DNA of 64,000 nucleotides from JAOXRU01 sp965247735 (GTDB lineage Bacteria > Bacteroidota > Bacteroidia > Flavobacteriales > Flavobacteriaceae). The notes under the pieces are model-generated. The model did not search any database. It saw nothing but the letters and a program-made list of their open reading frames with translations, and was not told where the DNA came from. The first letter of the stretch is position 1. Each line of letters starts with the position of its first letter. The translations under genes and the position numbers were made by a program. The stretch is taken from assembly GCA_965247735.1 (NCBI GenBank), contig CBDFHN010000002.1, forward strand, positions 1,178,001 through 1,242,000, given 5' to 3'. This document shows positions 55,104 to 64,000 of this stretch, piece after piece.

Positions 55104-55805
55104 TTAATTATGCATGTGCTTTAGATATAATTTTTCTAAATCTTGAAAACTAACATCCTTAGATTCAAATTGCTCTACTAATACACCTGCCTTCATAATG
55201 CCAATATGTGTACCTGTATCTTTTGCTCTAAAAAGATCGTGGGTTGCCATTAAAGTTGCTACTCCTTTATCTTTCATTTCTAACAAAAGTTCAGAAAATT
55301 CATTACTTGCTTTTGGATCAAGCCCAGAAGTGGGTTCATCTAGTAGTAATACTTTTGCTTCTCTTGCTCTAGCCAAAGCTATTCCCACTTTTTGACGCAT
55401 TCCTTTAGAATAATCTTGAACTCGTTTGTTTACAAAATCTTTCTGTAAACCAGATTGCTGAAGCAATATATCTAACTCGTCTTTAGCATACGTTTTTCCC
55501 CCTAAACCACAGAAAAAATGTAAATTTTCTAATCCCGTTAAATTAGGATAAAGCATCAAGTTTTCTGGAATATAAGATAGCATCTGTTTTGTTTCTAGAG
55601 GGTGCTCATTTACATCCATATTGTTTATGCTAGCCTTACCGCTTGTGGCGTCTATAAAATTTAGGAACAGGTTTATTGTGGTAGATTTCCCTGCTCCATT
55701 AGCTCCTAAAAGACAAAAAATATCACCTTCTCCTATCTCTAAATCAAGAGCGTTCAATGCTGTGAACGCTCCGTATTTTTTTGTTAATCCTGTTGCTTTA
55801 AGCAT
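55104..55805 (-). CDS. ABC transporter ATP-binding protein
   Basis: 233 residues, a complete ATPase: Walker A GANGAGKST (34-42), Q-loop region ENLMLYPNLTGLENL (about 83-97), signature YSKGMRQKVGIALARA (about 136-151), Walker B VLLLDEPTSGLDP (about 156-168), switch His in LMATHDLF. It belongs to the CcmA/NatA-like group that serves ABC-2 permeases. Its start is directly adjacent to the stop of the DUF4374 gene (no gap), and the first permease gene follows 42 bp after its own stop. Confidence 0.93.
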   Translation of the reverse strand: MLKATGLTKKYGAFTALNALDLEIGEGDIFCLLGANGAGKSTTINLFLNFIDATSGKASINNMDVNEHPLETKQMLSYIPENLMLYPNLTGLENLHFFCGLGGKTYAKDELDILLQQSGLQKDFVNKRVQDYSKGMRQKVGIALARAREAKVLLLDEPTSGLDPKASNEFSELLLEMKDKGVATLMATHDLFRAKDTGTHIGIMKAGVLVEQFESKDVSFQDLEKLYLKHMHN

Positions 55806-57041
55806 TTAATTCAAGCTTTTAAATCCTGATATATAACCTCCAGTTGAAGTAAATACTTTATTAGGAGTACTGGTATTTGTATTGAATTTATACAATGTAT
55901 TTTCATCATTTGTAGCAATGGTCATTGTTATTTCTTGATCATTAAGTGAAGTAATGCTCATATTTCTGGTACCATAGGTTGTTGGTAATCCAGGTACTGC
56001 TCCTAAACTGGTTTTAGCTTCCAAGTTAATTTCAAAATACTTGAATTGAGGGGTTCCATTTTTATACTCCCAAAAATCAGTTTCGTCTTCTACTTTGGTA
56101 GTGAAAATTTTACCATTTGCTTGATAAATACCATAACAAATATTACCAGTAGCAGTATTTAAATTAAAAAAATAATCAGCATCAAACGCTGTAGTACCAC
56201 TTTTGATACGCAAAATACCACTTGGAGCATTTCCATTATTATCTAAGGTTCCTTTTGCCTGTACATAAATATCTCCATTAGCTGTTTGTATCATTCCTGT
56301 ATTGGCAGATGGTCCTCCAAAAAGCATTCCTGCACGCTGATCTTCAATCACCTTTTCTACCTCATTGGTTGCAAGATCTATAACAGCAACATATGCATAA
56401 TCAGTTATTGGAGCAAAATTATTCTCATAATAAACAGTCATAAATAACTTGTTATCACGTTCAATCATATCTTGATAATAGGTACGAGTTGCTTCAGGAT
56501 ATTTGTTGGTGATTTCGGTAAGAGAAACTTCATCTACTATACGCATAGTTGATGGATTAAAAACAATAAGCTTAGAAACTCCTCCTGCAACAGTGGCATA
56601 GGCTACGGTTTCACTTTTAAAATGTATCGTACTAAATGTATTAGAACCTGGAACAATAATTCTATTGTCTTCTTGAAGTTCCCCTTGTTTATCAAAATTA
56701 TATTTAATTAATTTCGCAGGTGCCCCAAAAGGTGTTGCATATACGTCTTTCCCTTCCGAAACTATACTGGAAGCACCTGTAAGCTCATTAGCTTTATCGT
56801 TTCCGATAGTTAAAAAGTCAAGTTTTTCCACTCCTTGTAAATAGGTTGTCCTATTTGGCCAAGCACCACTTATCGTTGCAATACTATAATTGATGTTTTT
56901 TTCTTTTACATCTAGATTATCACTAGAAGAATCATCACTACTGCAACTTACAATTATGCCTAAAATTAGTACAGAAAGGCTTATGCTTTTTAAGCTATTT
57001 GACATCGTTATTTTTACTTTGTTTTTCATTTTACTTTTCAT
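55806..57041 (-). CDS. DUF4374 beta-propeller lipoprotein (XusB-like, siderophore-binding candidate)
   Basis: 411 residues. Lipoprotein signal with Cys at about 33 (LILGIIVSC) followed by SSDDSSSD. If translation began at Met13 the signal would be of more usual length. The body is a seven-bladed-type propeller with YSIATISGAWPNRTTYLQG at the start, characteristic of DUF4374 (also likened to MxcI). In Bacteroides the DUF4374 lipoprotein XusB captures foreign catecholate siderophores for the receptor XusA; I recall this connection but cannot check it. The TonB receptor gene precedes it by 9 bp and the ABC ATPase follows with no gap. Confidence 0.83.
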   Translation of the reverse strand: MKSKMKNKVKITMSNSLKSISLSVLILGIIVSCSSDDSSSDNLDVKEKNINYSIATISGAWPNRTTYLQGVEKLDFLTIGNDKANELTGASSIVSEGKDVYATPFGAPAKLIKYNFDKQGELQEDNRIIVPGSNTFSTIHFKSETVAYATVAGGVSKLIVFNPSTMRIVDEVSLTEITNKYPEATRTYYQDMIERDNKLFMTVYYENNFAPITDYAYVAVIDLATNEVEKVIEDQRAGMLFGGPSANTGMIQTANGDIYVQAKGTLDNNGNAPSGILRIKSGTTAFDADYFFNLNTATGNICYGIYQANGKIFTTKVEDETDFWEYKNGTPQFKYFEINLEAKTSLGAVPGLPTTYGTRNMSITSLNDQEITMTIATNDENTLYKFNTNTSTPNKVFTSTGGYISGFKSLN

Positions 57042-57050
57042 TTATTTGAG

Positions 57051-59435
57051 TTAATTTAAAAAAGTTCTAAGGGTTATATAAAATGCCCTTCCTGGGCGTT
57101 GTACACTAAAATTATCGAATGCTTTTTCATCAAAAAGGTTGGATGCTTCTATACTTACAGAAAACCTATTCTCAGGAAGCGTATACGAGACTCCAATATT
57201 CTGTATAAACTGAGACGGAATCGTATTTTTTAAATCTTTATTACCGTCAACATCCCAAAACAGAAAAAATTCGTGAACATAATTAGCAGACCACCAGGCT
57301 GAAAAACGATTTTCAGTTCCCATAAAATTTTCTTTATCGTAGCGAATTCCTCCATTTCCAAACAGATAGGGAATATTAGGTAAACGTGCATTAAAATACC
57401 GATTGTCTATTGTTCCTGTTACATTTTTTGAAGAACGGTTTCGTAAATCTTGATATGTAGCATTAACTTTAAGATTTAAAAAATCATAGGGTTGGTATGC
57501 CAATTCAACTTCAATTCCTTTAGTCAACGATTTTAATAAGTTTTGATACTGGGCAAAAAATTGAGATGTTTTTAGCCAAATAACATTATCGGTAAGTCTA
57601 TAAAATGTGTGTAATCCAAATTTTATTTTTGAAGTATTCCATTGTACTCCAAAATTGGCATTATGACTTTGTTCTGGTATTAAAAATGGATTTGGTTTTA
57701 CTAATGTAAAATCCCCAAACAACTCAAATTCATCAGGCAAACGAGTAGCATATTCATAAGATAACTTTGCTAATATATTGGATCTAATTTGATATTTAAA
57801 TGATTGCGAAACACCAAAATTAGAACTGGATTGCTTATTGGGTAAAAAAATAAGATTTTCAATGACATACCCTTCTGCATCCATCAAAAAATGTTTTGCT
57901 GCTGTATAACTGGTGATTTTTTCATTAAAAGTATGCTCATAAGCCAAGCCAATAGCATTCTTAAAAAGTTTGGTAGGATTGGCGTAATAATCTTCACCAT
58001 AAAATTCGGCAGCCAATGGGTCTTTTCCTTTTCTATGAAACCAAGAGCTTAGTACATTAAACGTGAATTCTCCATTTTCCCAAGGCTTATTTTTTATGTT
58101 TAACCTACTCACTCCATTCTTAGCAGTAAGATCTAGTAAATTCCTTGACGAGGATATTTCACCACCTGATGGCTTTACATTAAAAACTTTACCATCCCAA
58201 GTATATGTGTTTTGACTTATATCTTTAAAATGTCCTTTGGTTTTATTTAATCCTCCATACCATTTTATAGCAGTGTTAGGTATAATTTCCTTTTTCTCAT
58301 AGGTTATAGAAAGCCCAAATGTATTTTCATCATAAGTAGCTTCCCCATAAGGCTGTTCCATAATCGCATTATGTTGTATTTCATCATCTAACCCAGAATA
58401 TCTAGCGGTAATAAGCAGTTTGTCTGCATATGATTTATTATAAACTCCCGCATACATACTAAACATATAATTAGAAAACTTATCATGAAACCGGTTGAAA
58501 GTAGCCTTCTTTGGATTACCAAACTCATCAGGAATATCTACATCAACCTCATAATCATTATCGGAATGGTTATAAAATGAATTTATACCAAACATGGTAT
58601 TATTGTTAGAATTAATATATTGTCCATTTACATTTACTTTATGAGTATTAAAAGAACCATAAGAATATGAAGCATCTAAATAATTGGTATAACTTTTTCT
58701 AGTAATAATATTGATAGCCCCACCAAGTGCATCGGCACCAAGATCTACAGGAACAACACCTTTATAAACCTCTATTTGCTGCATAAGGTTTACAGGAATT
58801 ACATTAATTCCCAATCCAGAACCATAGTATGACAATGGAATTCCGTCTAGAAAAATTTTGATTTGTTTACCAGACATACCATTTATAAATACTTCAGCAC
58901 TACTTCCAAACCCACCAGATTGCCGCACATTTACCCCTGATATTTGCTTAAGGACATCGCTGGTATTGTTATTTTTAGCATAGAGCTCTTTGGTTTTTAA
59001 TACAGCAACACTAGCTACACTTTCTCTTAACTTTTGAGCTTTAGATTTTGATACAACAGTAACACCATCTAATAATGCTATTTCTTCCTCCATTACAAAA
59101 GTCAATTTTAAAGGACTGCCTTTTGCCAATTCAATTTCTTTATGTATAGACTTGTACCCTAGGTAGGAAACTATTAAAGAATGGTTTCCCAAAGCCAATT
59201 CTTTAATTTTAAAAGCACCTGTAATATCTGTAATGGCACTTTTTTCTGATCCTTCTATACTCAGGTGTACTCCAAATAATGACTCTCCATTAGTGTCGAC
59301 TACCTTTCCTATTAGCATAGTCTCTTGTGCAAAACCAAATACGGAAAAGAACAATACAACCATGATTTTAAAAACATTAGATGGATTTACTACTCTATTT
59401 TTTTTATAATTAGTTAAGTTTATGATAGTTCTCAT
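57051..59435 (-). CDS. TonB-dependent receptor (XusA/FecA-like, siderophore or metal uptake)
   Basis: 794 residues. A signal near 20-38 is followed by a CarboxypepD_reg-like domain (about 40-120; GKVVDTNGESLFGVHLSIEGSEKSAITDITGAFKI). Then TonB box and plug (LDGVTVVSKSKAQKLRESVASVAVLK ... GINVIPVNLMQQIEVYKGVVPVDLGADALGGAINIITR), and a barrel ending FYITLRTFLN. It is shorter than SusC and lacks a SusD partner; a DUF4374 lipoprotein takes that place, which points to a ferric-siderophore rather than a sugar. First gene of a six-gene leftward operon. A perfect dyad about 110 bp upstream may be its operator. Confidence 0.9.
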   Translation of the reverse strand: MRTIINLTNYKKNRVVNPSNVFKIMVVLFFSVFGFAQETMLIGKVVDTNGESLFGVHLSIEGSEKSAITDITGAFKIKELALGNHSLIVSYLGYKSIHKEIELAKGSPLKLTFVMEEEIALLDGVTVVSKSKAQKLRESVASVAVLKTKELYAKNNNTSDVLKQISGVNVRQSGGFGSSAEVFINGMSGKQIKIFLDGIPLSYYGSGLGINVIPVNLMQQIEVYKGVVPVDLGADALGGAINIITRKSYTNYLDASYSYGSFNTHKVNVNGQYINSNNNTMFGINSFYNHSDNDYEVDVDIPDEFGNPKKATFNRFHDKFSNYMFSMYAGVYNKSYADKLLITARYSGLDDEIQHNAIMEQPYGEATYDENTFGLSITYEKKEIIPNTAIKWYGGLNKTKGHFKDISQNTYTWDGKVFNVKPSGGEISSSRNLLDLTAKNGVSRLNIKNKPWENGEFTFNVLSSWFHRKGKDPLAAEFYGEDYYANPTKLFKNAIGLAYEHTFNEKITSYTAAKHFLMDAEGYVIENLIFLPNKQSSSNFGVSQSFKYQIRSNILAKLSYEYATRLPDEFELFGDFTLVKPNPFLIPEQSHNANFGVQWNTSKIKFGLHTFYRLTDNVIWLKTSQFFAQYQNLLKSLTKGIEVELAYQPYDFLNLKVNATYQDLRNRSSKNVTGTIDNRYFNARLPNIPYLFGNGGIRYDKENFMGTENRFSAWWSANYVHEFFLFWDVDGNKDLKNTIPSQFIQNIGVSYTLPENRFSVSIEASNLFDEKAFDNFSVQRPGRAFYITLRTFLN

Positions 59436-59447
59436 ATTTTAAATATG
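59433..59447. promoter_or_regulatory. 7-1-7 dyad over the start codon of the TonB receptor
   Basis: Arms CATATTT and AAATATG with one base between; the first CAT is the start codon on the minus strand. It could shape translation initiation or be an operator; AT-rich, so chance is possible. Confidence 0.25.
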
Positions 59448-59824
59448 GGTAAGTTTTTTTAGTTTAGATTTAATCTATCGTTAGCATAAAAGTGTAGCAT
59501 GAGCTACTTTTCTTATTAAAAAGATAATATTGTTTGCTATAATTCTATTACTGTTAAACAGTAATAACCAAGCATATAAAGTCTTATGAAATTGTGTTTT
59601 TCTTTATATATTCTAGTAGAACTCATTTTTTTTTCCAAAAACACAAATACGTTTTTGCAACTATACTAGTTCAATAAAAAATAAAGGGTGAAGATTTTTC
59701 TAACTCTAAAATAGTAGTAACAGCAATAGGCTTTTTATTAAAAACAACAAATCATGATCTTAAAAAAACATACATTTTGAGCCTAACAGATTCTGAAAAA
59801 CTGCTATTAATAAAATAAGAAAAA
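59436..59824. other. Regulatory region of the siderophore-type operon
   Basis: 389 bp between the TonB receptor start and the stop of the upstream small gene, both on the minus strand. It contains the 21-bp dyad at 59546-59566, a small hairpin (GTAGC-ATGA-GCTAC, 59494-59507) and no ORF worth calling. A -7 element is not clear. Confidence 0.5.
59546..59566. promoter_or_regulatory. Perfect 10-1-10 inverted repeat, candidate operator
   Basis: Arms TATTACTGTT and AACAGTAATA around a single A. It lies 111 bp upstream of the TonB receptor start in a metal-uptake setting. Length and odd centre resemble a dimeric repressor site such as Fur, but the sequence is not the classical Fur box. Confidence 0.5.
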
Positions 59825-60130
59825 TTATATTGTAAAAGGAGGTGGTCTAGAAAATAGACAGGTTATGTCTACTACAGTACTGTAAACAAAATTATAATTG
59901 GTTATTTTTTCTGATTGAAAACAAAATTCATTAGCATCACCTAAATAATCTTGGGTAGTGTTGTCTATTATAGGTGTAAGATTATTAGCTGTAACAAGTT
60001 CACAAACTTCACAATGTTCAACAGCATCAGAATCATCATGTGCAAACACATGAAAACCAACCACTTTTAAAGATAAAAAAATGGCTATAAAACTATAAAC
60101 TATATAATTTTTTAAAAGACTTGCTTTCAT
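59825..60130 (-). CDS. Small exported His/Cys-containing protein
   Basis: 101 residues. The N-terminal signal (about 8-27, YIVYSFIAIFLSLKVVGF) is followed by HVFAHDDSDAVEHCEVCELV, a His/Asp/Cys cluster that could bind a metal ion, and a C-terminus ending FSRPPPFTI. Small proteins with an HxxC..C cluster and a closing RPPP motif often lie next to metal-related TonB receptors in flavobacteria, and this one lies upstream of one in the same direction. No function is established; a periplasmic metal chaperone or sensor is a guess. Confidence 0.65.
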   Translation of the reverse strand: MKASLLKNYIVYSFIAIFLSLKVVGFHVFAHDDSDAVEHCEVCELVTANNLTPIIDNTTQDYLGDANEFCFQSEKITNYNFVYSTVVDITCLFSRPPPFTI

Positions 60131-60291
60131 TGAAAAGCAAACCTAACAAATATTGTTATATGAAAATGTTAAATATTTTAAAAAATCATTTAAATTTTTA
60201 GAAATTATCCATTATCTAACCTCAGGAAACTTTTATCAGAAATACAAACCAATGCTTCTATTTACTAATTTATTGTACATTATTAGCAAAA

Positions 60292-60951
60292 TCACATCAC
60301 TCTAATAATTAAAGAAATTGGTTGTTGCTCCTCATTTAATACTTCCTTCAAGTCTAATATCCTCATATTACTACTAGAAAAAACAGAAACCCAATCCTCA
60401 TAAGTCCTAGCATACCATTGGTGACCATCGGTGAAATTACCTGGTAGCCCTTTCCAGGAATCATTTACTACCTGACTTTTATAGGCCAATCCATTTTTAA
60501 AAAGAAAATAAGGGTGTAAGGTTTGTATCACAATACTTCCATTATCTGAAAGCAGGCATTTGGTAGCTTTTAATAATTCTGCCAAGCCCTTATTTTGATA
60601 CAAACAAAAATTAAAAACTGCAATATTATATGGGCCATTCGGTATCTGCTCACCTTCAATAATATCATCATAAGACATACAATAATAAGATTCCGATCCT
60701 TTTTTTCTGGCATTTACCAACAGCTGCTCGGTAACATCAATACCTACCGCCTTTTTACCCATTGCAGTTATTTTTCTGGTTAACCACCCTTCTCCACAAC
60801 CGATATCGATAATTTTATTAGATGGGCAATCTTCCAATAATTCTACTATCGCTTTATTGGTATATTCTCTAGATGCAATTTGTCCAGAATCAATAACTTT
60901 AATCCATTCCTCTGCATTCTTTTCCCAAGAAATAGTGATATCATCTTTCAC
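60292..60951 (-). CDS. Class I SAM-dependent methyltransferase
   Basis: 219 residues, soluble. Motif I (SAM-binding) NKIIDIGCGEGWLTRKI at about 54-70, acidic loop AVGIDVTEQLL (about 76-86), motif IV-like GPYNIAVFNFCLYQN, then a post-motif strand GSIVIQTLHPYFLF. The fold and length fit the Methyltransf_11/UbiE-like group; the substrate cannot be read from the sequence. It stands alone, with no operon partner close by. Confidence 0.88.
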   Translation of the reverse strand: MKDDITISWEKNAEEWIKVIDSGQIASREYTNKAIVELLEDCPSNKIIDIGCGEGWLTRKITAMGKKAVGIDVTEQLLVNARKKGSESYYCMSYDDIIEGEQIPNGPYNIAVFNFCLYQNKGLAELLKATKCLLSDNGSIVIQTLHPYFLFKNGLAYKSQVVNDSWKGLPGNFTDGHQWYARTYEDWVSVFSSSNMRILDLKEVLNEEQQPISLIIRVM

Positions 60952-61156
60952 AAGTTCAATTTTTTCGCCAAGCAGCTTCTAATGTAATGATTTCTATTAG
61001 AAAAAATTAAGGTTATTTACAATTTATACTTGTATACATTCTTTATCAACTATTTGTTACTACACCTCCTGGAAAGAACCGTTTCTTAAAAGATTACATT
61101 TTTTAACTTATCATTTCCCATAAAAAACATAAAAATTTTACTGAGGTAATATTTAA

Positions 61157-62785
61157 TTATTTAATAACTAGATAATTATTTGGTTCAATTATTAACGCTC
61201 CAAATAGAATTTTCTCATTTTCTCTCAACGTAATTGTTTTGTTTTCTTCACCAAAATTAAAATAACAGCTAATCGTTTTTCCTTCAATTTTTCTGGTAAA
61301 TGATATTAAATCATTAGAAAAACATAATTGCTCATATGTACCATATTGTAAAATAGGCTCTGAATTACGTAATGAAATTATTTTTTTATATTTTTTCAAT
61401 AACGAATTTTCCTTTTTATCTAAAGATGTTACGTTTAAATATTTATAATTTTCATGAACCTTAATCCATGGTTTTTTACCTGAAAAACCAGAAAATTCCG
61501 AATCATTCCATTGCATAGGACTTCTGGATTTATCTCTGTTATGTTTGTTACCTATTTTAAGCGCTTCCTCATTAGATTTCCCGCTTTTTATAGCCATATG
61601 ATAATGCGTTCTTCCTTGAATATCCATTATTTCGTCTAAACTATTGGCCTGTATATTTTCCATTCCAATCTCCTCACCATAATATATAAAAGGTATACCT
61701 TTTGCCATAAGCATCAACGCAGCTAAAGTTTCCGCTTTTTCAGGATTGTCATTTGCTAAACGATTCATAAGCCTAGGCATATCGTGACTTCCAAAAAATA
61801 AAGTTGGGTAGTTACTCATGCTTTTCTCCATGCTTACTAACTCATCAAAAATACGTTTTGCTGAAAATTCAGGTATACTACCAAAATTGAAATTAAACAC
61901 CACATCTAATAACTCGTTTCCTTGATATTTTTTTAATACTTCTATTTTATCACTTCCTATTTCACCAACAATAAAACGATTTTCAAACTCATTAACAGTT
62001 TTTCTTAAAAGTTTCATTGCCTGTTTTACTCCTTTTTGATTGATATCATATACATGGTCTTGGACTCCTTTTTCATTTACGGGATTATCCAAGGTTATAC
62101 CTTCTGTAGTTAAAAAATTTATAACATCTAATCTAAATCCATCAACTCCCAAACCTAGCCAATACCCTAAGACATCTTGAATTTCTTCAACAACCTTTGG
62201 ATTTTGCCAATTAAGATCAGCCATTTTTTGATCAAACTGATGATAATAAAATTGATTGGTGACAACATCAAACTCCCAAGCCGATCCTCCAAAAAAAGAT
62301 TCCCAATTGTTAGGTTTATCCTTCCATATATAATAATCTCTATAAGGATTGTCCTTAGATTTTTTAGCTTCTTGAAACCATTTCGACTCCGTAGATGTGT
62401 GATTAACTACCAAATCCATTATTATTTTTATATTACGTTTATGTGCCTCTTTTAAAAAGAGTTTAAAATCATCTAACGAACCATAGGTTGAATCAATAGC
62501 ATAATAGTCTGATACATCATATCCATTATCTACCTTTGGAGATTGTAAAAATGGAGTTAACCAAATGCCTTTAATTCCTAGATCTTGTACATAATCTAAT
62601 TTTGAAATTAATCCTTTAAAATCGCTAACACCATCATTATTACTGTCTTTGAAGCTAGGCATATAAATTTCATAAAAAACTGTTTCTTTCCACCAGATAC
62701 TTTCCATATTGCTATCTTTTCCGCTATTACAAGAAAACACCATCATATAAAACAAAACCAATAAAGTGCATTTTAAAAGTTTCAT
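61157..62785 (-). CDS. GH13 alpha-glucosidase/amylase-family lipoprotein
   Basis: 542 residues. Lipoprotein signal with Cys at about 19 (FYMMVFSC). The GH13 barrel has VNH (about 127), nucleophile Asp220 in GFRLDV, acid/base Glu275 in VGEIGSD and transition-state Asp335 in FGSHDMPR (His334-Asp335). SPMQWNDSEFSGF and the layout MESIWWKETVFYEIYMPSFKDSNNDGVSDFKGLISKLDYV match oligo-1,6-glucosidase/alpha-glucosidase subfamilies rather than endo-amylases. All three catalytic residues are present. It would cleave short alpha-glucans at the cell surface or in the periplasm. It follows the partial gene at the right edge by 7 bp, so they share a transcript. Confidence 0.93.
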   Translation of the reverse strand: MKLLKCTLLVLFYMMVFSCNSGKDSNMESIWWKETVFYEIYMPSFKDSNNDGVSDFKGLISKLDYVQDLGIKGIWLTPFLQSPKVDNGYDVSDYYAIDSTYGSLDDFKLFLKEAHKRNIKIIMDLVVNHTSTESKWFQEAKKSKDNPYRDYYIWKDKPNNWESFFGGSAWEFDVVTNQFYYHQFDQKMADLNWQNPKVVEEIQDVLGYWLGLGVDGFRLDVINFLTTEGITLDNPVNEKGVQDHVYDINQKGVKQAMKLLRKTVNEFENRFIVGEIGSDKIEVLKKYQGNELLDVVFNFNFGSIPEFSAKRIFDELVSMEKSMSNYPTLFFGSHDMPRLMNRLANDNPEKAETLAALMLMAKGIPFIYYGEEIGMENIQANSLDEIMDIQGRTHYHMAIKSGKSNEEALKIGNKHNRDKSRSPMQWNDSEFSGFSGKKPWIKVHENYKYLNVTSLDKKENSLLKKYKKIISLRNSEPILQYGTYEQLCFSNDLISFTRKIEGKTISCYFNFGEENKTITLRENEKILFGALIIEPNNYLVIK

Positions 62786-62792
62786 TTTAACT

Positions 62793-64000
62793 TTACTTGA
62801 TCTTAGAATACCTGTAATCTATTACAATAGTATCTGCATATAGTTTTCCGTTTTTTTCAGATATAGAAGCATCTTGTGAAACAAAAACTAATAAAGAGGA
62901 TTGCTCTTTTGTAATATTAAAAGTGAACTCATTATTTACATTTTCAGCAATAAATGCTCTTTGAATAGCATCGTAAACTTTCACTTTATTTTTACCTACT
63001 GAAATTGTTACTTCTTTTGTTTCTGAATTAGGATTGTAATATAAATAACTTGGAAAAGCTTTGTTTTTGTAAAAATCTGTAGCTAACAAATCTAACTGAA
63101 GAATATTCTTTATACTTGTTCTAGATATAATTGCACCTGCAATACCAACATGACCACTTCCATAAACACTAAACTGAGATACCTTAGGATTGTCTTTATT
63201 CCATTTCATACCATCTCCTATTGCAACAGGAGATTTTAAATCTAAATACAATCCTTCTTCTTCATAGTGAGACGTTTTTATAAGACCTTCGTAGGCAATA
63301 ACACCTTTGGTATGTTCTTTTTCTTCAGAAATTGTTTGATGTTCATCAGGAATTTCATTAGGATAAAACAATCGGGAAGCATTAGCTGCATTTAACATCC
63401 ATTTCCCGATAGTATTGGCATAGCGTTGATCATAGCGTACCATTGGTACTAAAGGCCACATCGTATCATAAGTATTCATTAGAAAACCAAAACCTCCATT
63501 ATGATCAGTGCTTCCAACAATACCAGAAACATCATATCCATTCCAATTATCTAAAAGTACTCCCCACCCCTTTCTGCACACAGAAGTTCCATCAAAAGTC
63601 CAGTTTAATATTTTAGTTAAATCATAATTAGTTCCTTGTTCTGCATTCATTCTAGCAGCTATATAAACTCCAAAAGGCATTAAAATTTCATAAAACCTGT
63701 TTTCGTTTTGATTTAATAAAGCTTCTAAAGAAGATTTTGCTCCTTCTAAATACTTAGGGTCTTTAAATTTTTGATAAGCAGCATATAAAACATAGGCATG
63801 ACCAGCTGCTACATCTTCTTGGGTACATATTGCATTCTTTTTTGGAGTCATCGTTGAATAATCAAAAAAGGAATATGAATAGTTTCCATCTAGTACAACA
63901 TCTGCTTCATAAAATTTATCTGCAACAGATCTAAGGATTGGTTCTAACTCTTTTTCTTCAGGATAAAAATGTGCCATAGCATAAAACAAAACATTTGGAT
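62793..64000 (-). CDS. Unidentified protein, probable (alpha/alpha)-barrel glycosidase-like (5' end outside window)
   Basis: The frame is open to the right edge (…PNVLFYAMAHFYPEE), so the start is missing. About 402 residues are visible. Helical repeats with Trp/Tyr/Asp (EDVAAGHAYVLYAAYQKFKDPKYLEGAKSSLEAL; CRKGWGVLLDNWNGYDVSGIVGSTDHNGGFGFLMNTYDTMWPLVPMVRYDQRYANTIGKWML) suggest a six-hairpin-type toroid. A C-terminal beta domain follows (YYNPNSETKEVTISVGKNKVKVYD ... FTFNITKEQSSLLVFVSQD). I cannot name the family. Linkage to the GH13 gene 7 bp downstream suggests carbohydrate breakdown. Confidence 0.7.
   Translation of the reverse strand, partial: PNVLFYAMAHFYPEEKELEPILRSVADKFYEADVVLDGNYSYSFFDYSTMTPKKNAICTQEDVAAGHAYVLYAAYQKFKDPKYLEGAKSSLEALLNQNENRFYEILMPFGVYIAARMNAEQGTNYDLTKILNWTFDGTSVCRKGWGVLLDNWNGYDVSGIVGSTDHNGGFGFLMNTYDTMWPLVPMVRYDQRYANTIGKWMLNAANASRLFYPNEIPDEHQTISEEKEHTKGVIAYEGLIKTSHYEEEGLYLDLKSPVAIGDGMKWNKDNPKVSQFSVYGSGHVGIAGAIISRTSIKNILQLDLLATDFYKNKAFPSYLYYNPNSETKEVTISVGKNKVKVYDAIQRAFIAENVNNEFTFNITKEQSSLLVFVSQDASISEKNGKLYADTIVIDYRYSKIK

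Noticed and set aside
1..64000. tRNA, rRNA or integrase/recombinase gene that would explain the accessory region
   Set aside because: None seen on either strand; an integrase, if the cassette idea is right, must be outside this window.

Overview
The window is AT-rich DNA from a member of the Bacteroidota, most likely a (probably marine) Flavobacteriia. The evidence is three SusC-type and other TonB-dependent receptors, two SusD-type lipoproteins, a hybrid two-component regulator, a FecI/FecR pair, hmu-type haem uptake genes, DUF2911, DUF4374 and DUF5916 proteins, and start sites without Shine-Dalgarno sequences. I saw no rRNA, tRNA, CRISPR array or integrase.

Layout. (1) 1-9785: a polysaccharide/glycoconjugate-utilisation locus. 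A GH109-type alpha-N-acetylgalactosaminidase, a SusC and a SusD (cut by the left edge) run leftwards. The hybrid two-component regulator that probably controls them runs rightwards. (2) 9786-29227: an accessory stretch of about 19 kb in which every convincing gene lies on the minus strand. The genes are mostly alone or in pairs, small and of unknown function. They include WG repeats, DUF2911, an M23 peptidase with a beta-barrel partner, a frameshifted PD40-like lipoprotein, an MDR reductase with an AraC regulator, and a GIY-YIG protein. They are separated by repeated DNA: decayed REP/RAYT transposon remnants, a second AT-rich repeat with a perfect hairpin, and at least two ~130-bp attC-like imperfect palindromes. 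This looks like a cassette array overgrown by REP elements. It ends at a tandem array of seventeen 21-bp units. (3) 29228-39322: a divergent haem-uptake locus. The TonB receptor (hmuR-like) and HmuY lipoprotein run right. A membrane protein, an ExbB/MotA-like channel, a DUF2149 protein, a giant CobN-like chelatase (hmuS-like) and a four-TM protein run left to a terminator. (4) 39478-49951: an ECF sigma/anti-sigma-controlled SusC/SusD pair followed by an ASPIC/UnbV-VCBS lipoprotein. (5) 49960-60130: a leftward operon with a TonB receptor and DUF4374 lipoprotein (XusA/XusB-like, probably siderophore capture), a three-gene ABC-2 transporter and a DUF5916 outer-membrane protein. A small His/Cys-rich protein lies upstream, as does a perfect 10-1-10 dyad. 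(6) 60292-64000: a SAM methyltransferase, a GH13 lipoprotein, and an unidentified gene cut by the right edge.

The conserved parts are therefore nutrient scavenging (GalNAc-containing glycans, haem, probably siderophores, alpha-glucans). The accessory middle is the part that most rewards further study. All family assignments are by recognition of sequence patterns; no database search was run.
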